This document shows, one piece after another, positions 61,677 to 64,000 of a stretch of 64,000 bases of DNA; the first letter of the stretch is position 1, and each line of letters begins with the position of its first letter. The notes under the pieces are model-generated. The model did no database searches and was not told the DNA's origin. It saw only the letters and a program-made list of their open reading frames with translations. The translations under genes and the position numbers were made by a program. This DNA comes from Phycisphaerae bacterium RAS1 (GTDB lineage Bacteria > Planctomycetota > Phycisphaerae > UBA1845 > Fen-1342): contig SMLU01000001.1 of NCBI GenBank assembly GCA_007859745.1, forward strand, positions 930,001 to 994,000, given 5' to 3'.

Positions 61677-63260
61677 ATGGTTCGACGCGTACTCGCTTCG
61701 TGGATTGGCCATGCGGACCTCCGGGCCTTCGCAGCATCGCTGCCCGAAGAAGACCGGACCAATCTGCTGAAAGTGCTCGGCCAAGGCAGGGCCGACGCCC
61801 CTGGCCCCCTCAAAACCTTGCTCGATGCTGAGCGCTTCGACGAGGTGAATCTGCTCGCAAACTACGAGAAGCGCTGGATCAGGGGGTATTGCGGTTGGCT
61901 AGGACAGAAAGTCAAGCTTCATCCCGTGTCTCTCAAAGATCCAACCCATTACGGTGAGATTTTCGAGGCGGCGGATACCGCTCTACGAACTATCGTGGAC
62001 GGCAGAGCGGGCAACATCCAGTTGAACTTGCATCTGAGTCCCGGCACGCCCGCGATGGCGGCGATCTGGATTCTGTTGGGCAAGACGCGATACCCGGCTA
62101 CGTTCTACCAGACTCACCAGGGGCGCGCGTGGAAGACGGACATCCCGTTCGACATCACACTGGATTTCGTTCCGGAACTTCTCAAGGCGCCTGACGCGCA
62201 CCTGCAGCATCTTGCAGCGCAGAGTCCCGGACAAGTCGAGGGATTTCGAACGATCATCGGCGATAGCACCGCCATCCGACTTGCAGTTGGCCGTGCTCAA
62301 CGCGCCGCGGTCCGACATGTCCCGGTCCTAGTTTTGGGCGAGAGCGGTACGGGCAAGGAAGTGTTTGCGCGGGCGATTCACGCCGCCAGCCCGCGACGCA
62401 ACGGACCCTTCGTAGCGATTAACTGTGCCGCCATCCCGCGCGAATTGCTCGAATCCGAGCTGTTCGGCTACGCGAAAGGAGCGTTCACCGGAGCGGCCCG
62501 CGACAAGCCGGGCGCCTTCGACCAGGCAGACGGTGGTACGCTATTCCTCGACGAGATTGGCGAATGCGACCCGGCGATGCAAGTCAAACTCCTCCGCGTG
62601 CTTGAACCACCGACCGGGTCAGGTCCGTGTGCGCGCGTCTTTCGGGCGGTTGGTGCGATCGTGGACACAGCGCGCGACGTGCGTATCGTCGCGGCGACGA
62701 ATCGCGACCTGCTTTCAGAAGTTGCGATGGGAAGATTTCGCGAGGACCTCTACTACCGACTCGCGGTCGTATCCGTTCGGCTTCCGCCCCTTCGCGACCG
62801 CCGCCAGGACATTCCGCTGATCGCCAGCCACTTGCTTGCGAAAATCAATGATGAGTTTCGAGCGCACGAGCCCGGCTTTCGGGACAAAGGGATTTCTGCC
62901 AGTGCAATGGGATTTGTGCGTCGTCAGGATTGGCCCGGAAACGTTCGCCAGCTCAACAACGTGCTGGTCCAGGCGGTTACGCTCGCAAGCGGGGACGCGA
63001 TCGATCGTGCCGAAATCGCTGCGGCGCTAGCCGACTCACCGCGCAAGCAGACCGATGGGTTGCCCGAGACGATCGACGATAACTTCGTTCTTGAAAAGCA
63101 CTTAGAGGAGATTCAACGGCGATTTTTGACGCTCGCGATGGAGCAGGCTGGCGGCGTCAAGACCCGCGCCGCCGCGCTTCTCGGGATGCAGAACTATCAA
63201 ACGCTTGACGCCCAGCTTAAGCGGCTGAAAGTGGCGTGGTCGAAGGATGGTCGTGGTTGA
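61677..63260 (+). CDS. RtcR-like sigma-54 activator with CARF-type N-terminus
   Basis: A 527-residue bacterial enhancer-binding protein. The N-terminal domain (about 1-185) resembles the CARF-type sensor of RtcR, with the fold's nucleotide-binding strand-turn LNLHLSPGTPAMAAIWILLG near 116-135. The AAA+ domain has Walker A GESGTGKE (221-228), the sigma-54-contacting GAFTGA (268-273), Walker B GGTLFLDEIGE, and arginine-finger region MGRFREDLYYRL. The C-terminal Fis-type HTH is KTRAAALLGMQNYQTLDAQL. RtcR senses RNA damage signals; CARF domains bind cyclic oligonucleotides or RNA ends. The ATG at 61677 has AAGGA about ten bases upstream. The target promoter is probably that at 63281. Confidence 0.88.
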   Translation: MVRRVLASWIGHADLRAFAASLPEEDRTNLLKVLGQGRADAPGPLKTLLDAERFDEVNLLANYEKRWIRGYCGWLGQKVKLHPVSLKDPTHYGEIFEAADTALRTIVDGRAGNIQLNLHLSPGTPAMAAIWILLGKTRYPATFYQTHQGRAWKTDIPFDITLDFVPELLKAPDAHLQHLAAQSPGQVEGFRTIIGDSTAIRLAVGRAQRAAVRHVPVLVLGESGTGKEVFARAIHAASPRRNGPFVAINCAAIPRELLESELFGYAKGAFTGAARDKPGAFDQADGGTLFLDEIGECDPAMQVKLLRVLEPPTGSGPCARVFRAVGAIVDTARDVRIVAATNRDLLSEVAMGRFREDLYYRLAVVSVRLPPLRDRRQDIPLIASHLLAKINDEFRAHEPGFRDKGISASAMGFVRRQDWPGNVRQLNNVLVQAVTLASGDAIDRAEIAAALADSPRKQTDGLPETIDDNFVLEKHLEEIQRRFLTLAMEQAGGVKTRAAALLGMQNYQTLDAQLKRLKVAWSKDGRG

Positions 63261-63280
63261 TTGAGTCGCCCGCGCGCGAG

Positions 63281-63296
63281 TGGCACGGCCGTTGCT
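63281..63296 (+). promoter_or_regulatory. Sigma-54 promoter
   Basis: TGGCACGGCCGTTGCT fits the sigma-54 consensus TGGCACG-N4-TTGCW at every defined position, with the conserved GG and GC separated by ten bases. It lies 20 bases after the activator's stop and 114 bases before the HsdR-like start. Transcription would begin near 63307. Confidence 0.85.
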
Positions 63297-63409
63297 AAGT
63301 GCAGACCGTGAGGACACCGCCGGGCCAAATTGTGACCGCGCCGTGGTTGCTCGACCGGCGCCGGTCGATCGCTACAAAGGAACCGCGCGTTTCGCGCGGA
63401 TTGGAGGCC

Positions 63410-64000
63410 ATGAAGTCGCTGAACTTCGAGTTCCTGCGGCCCAAATGGAAGGAGCTGGCTCTGCTTGGCGGTTTCGCTGAGCAGTACGTGGGACCTGACC
63501 CCGCCAGCGCCGCGGTGAAACTGCGCGCATTCGCCGAGCAGGTCGTAGAGTTGGTGTGGTCAGCCGCGCGACTTCCCCGACCAGCATTTCAGGCCCATTT
63601 CAATGAGAAGCTGAACGACGCGTCGTTTCAAGCCAGCGTTCCGCGCGTCGTAGTCTCCAAGCTCCACGCCCTACGCATCCATGGAAACAAAGCCGCGCAT
63701 GGCGAGGTCACCTCTGGTCAATCCGCTCGCTGGTTGCTCCGGGAAGCATTCGAGCTCGGCCGCTGGTTGCTCGTCGCGTTCGGAGGCGGCCGACAAGAGG
63801 ACTGTCCCCAGTTCGCTGAACCGACGACGGCGGCCGATGATTCGAAATCGAAATTGCAACGCGAGAAGCGTGCTGTCCTGGAAAAGCTCGCCGCGCAAGA
63901 AGTCGAGATGCAACGACTTCTCGCAGAGTTAGAAGCCGCTCGGACCATTGCACAAACAGCGCAAGCGACGACGGCCGAACTTCAGGAGGCATTCGCTCGG
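63410..64000 (+). CDS. Type I restriction enzyme HsdR-like subunit, N-terminal part (cut by window end)
   Basis: A frame open from the ATG at 63410 to the last base (197 codons, no stop). GGAGG precedes the ATG. The N-terminal 140 residues match the DUF4145-type domain at the start of many HsdR proteins (FLRPKWKELALLGGFAEQYV, SAAVKLRAFAEQVVELVW, LHALRIHGNKAAHGE). A coiled coil (about 165-197) follows, as in type I R subunits before the nuclease and helicase domains, which would lie outside the window. The gene is placed under the sigma-54 promoter at 63281, so it would be inducible by the upstream RtcR-like activator. Confidence 0.82.
   Translation, partial: MKSLNFEFLRPKWKELALLGGFAEQYVGPDPASAAVKLRAFAEQVVELVWSAARLPRPAFQAHFNEKLNDASFQASVPRVVVSKLHALRIHGNKAAHGEVTSGQSARWLLREAFELGRWLLVAFGGGRQEDCPQFAEPTTAADDSKSKLQREKRAVLEKLAAQEVEMQRLLAELEAARTIAQTAQATTAELQEAFAR

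Noticed and set aside
61640-61680. Second sigma-54 promoter in front of the RtcR-like gene
   Set aside because: TGGCACA is present, but no TTGC element follows at the required spacing.

Overview
The window is a GC-rich bacterial chromosome segment. PF07638-type ECF sigma factors paired with Ser/Thr kinases, exported TPR-CHAT proteins, Ser/Gly-linker lipoproteins and REP-like palindromes together suggest a planctomycete, probably of Phycisphaerae type. This is an inference from gene content; no rRNA is present to confirm it.

Region 1 (1-8.2 kb) looks like host backbone plus a resistance operon: prmC and murA on the plus strand, a convergent GyrI-like protein and PadR regulator, then a minus-strand arsenic operon (arsR, ArsP-like permease, small thioredoxin, membrane-anchored thioredoxin, CcdA-like electron carrier, Acr3 arsenite pump). 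It has no arsC. Two ATGG-N8-CCAT sites mark probable ArsR operators. Region 2 (8.2-9.5 kb) is decayed sequence ending in the 5' half of a tRNA-Gly broken in its anticodon loop, a possible mobile-element boundary.

Region 3 (9.5-35 kb) is an export and signalling locus. It holds three large exported proteins (CHAT1-3), each with a conserved N-terminal motif, 10-12 TPRs of 42 residues, and a C-terminal CHAT peptidase domain with a PDZ-like insert and an intact His/Cys dyad. Interleaved are two ECF sigma factors, two transmembrane Ser/Thr kinases, a lipoprotein with four exact-period 208-residue repeats, another lipoprotein and several small genes. The order ECF1-CHAT2 // ECF2-kinase1-CHAT3-kinase2 suggests a kinase/sigma-regulated surface or periplasmic peptidase system.

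Region 4 (35-61.5 kb) looks like an integrated plasmid or conjugative element: Fic protein, putative replication protein with iteron-like 12-bp repeats, ParA and a possible partner, ArdA antirestriction protein, a DNA methyltransferase, Replic_Relax-like proteins, a VirD4-like coupling ATPase, a DUF932 protein, a tyrosine recombinase, and a methyltransferase/strawberry-notch helicase that carries a frameshift and a nested small gene. Two roughly 300-bp intergenic repeats with compensatory base changes in their stems precede ardA and the next operon.

Region 5 (61.5-64 kb) has a sigma-54 activator with an RtcR/CARF-like N-terminus, followed by a consensus-matching sigma-54 promoter that reads into a type I restriction HsdR-like gene cut by the window end. 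This predicts signal-inducible restriction, and it is with the CHAT locus the most interesting content.
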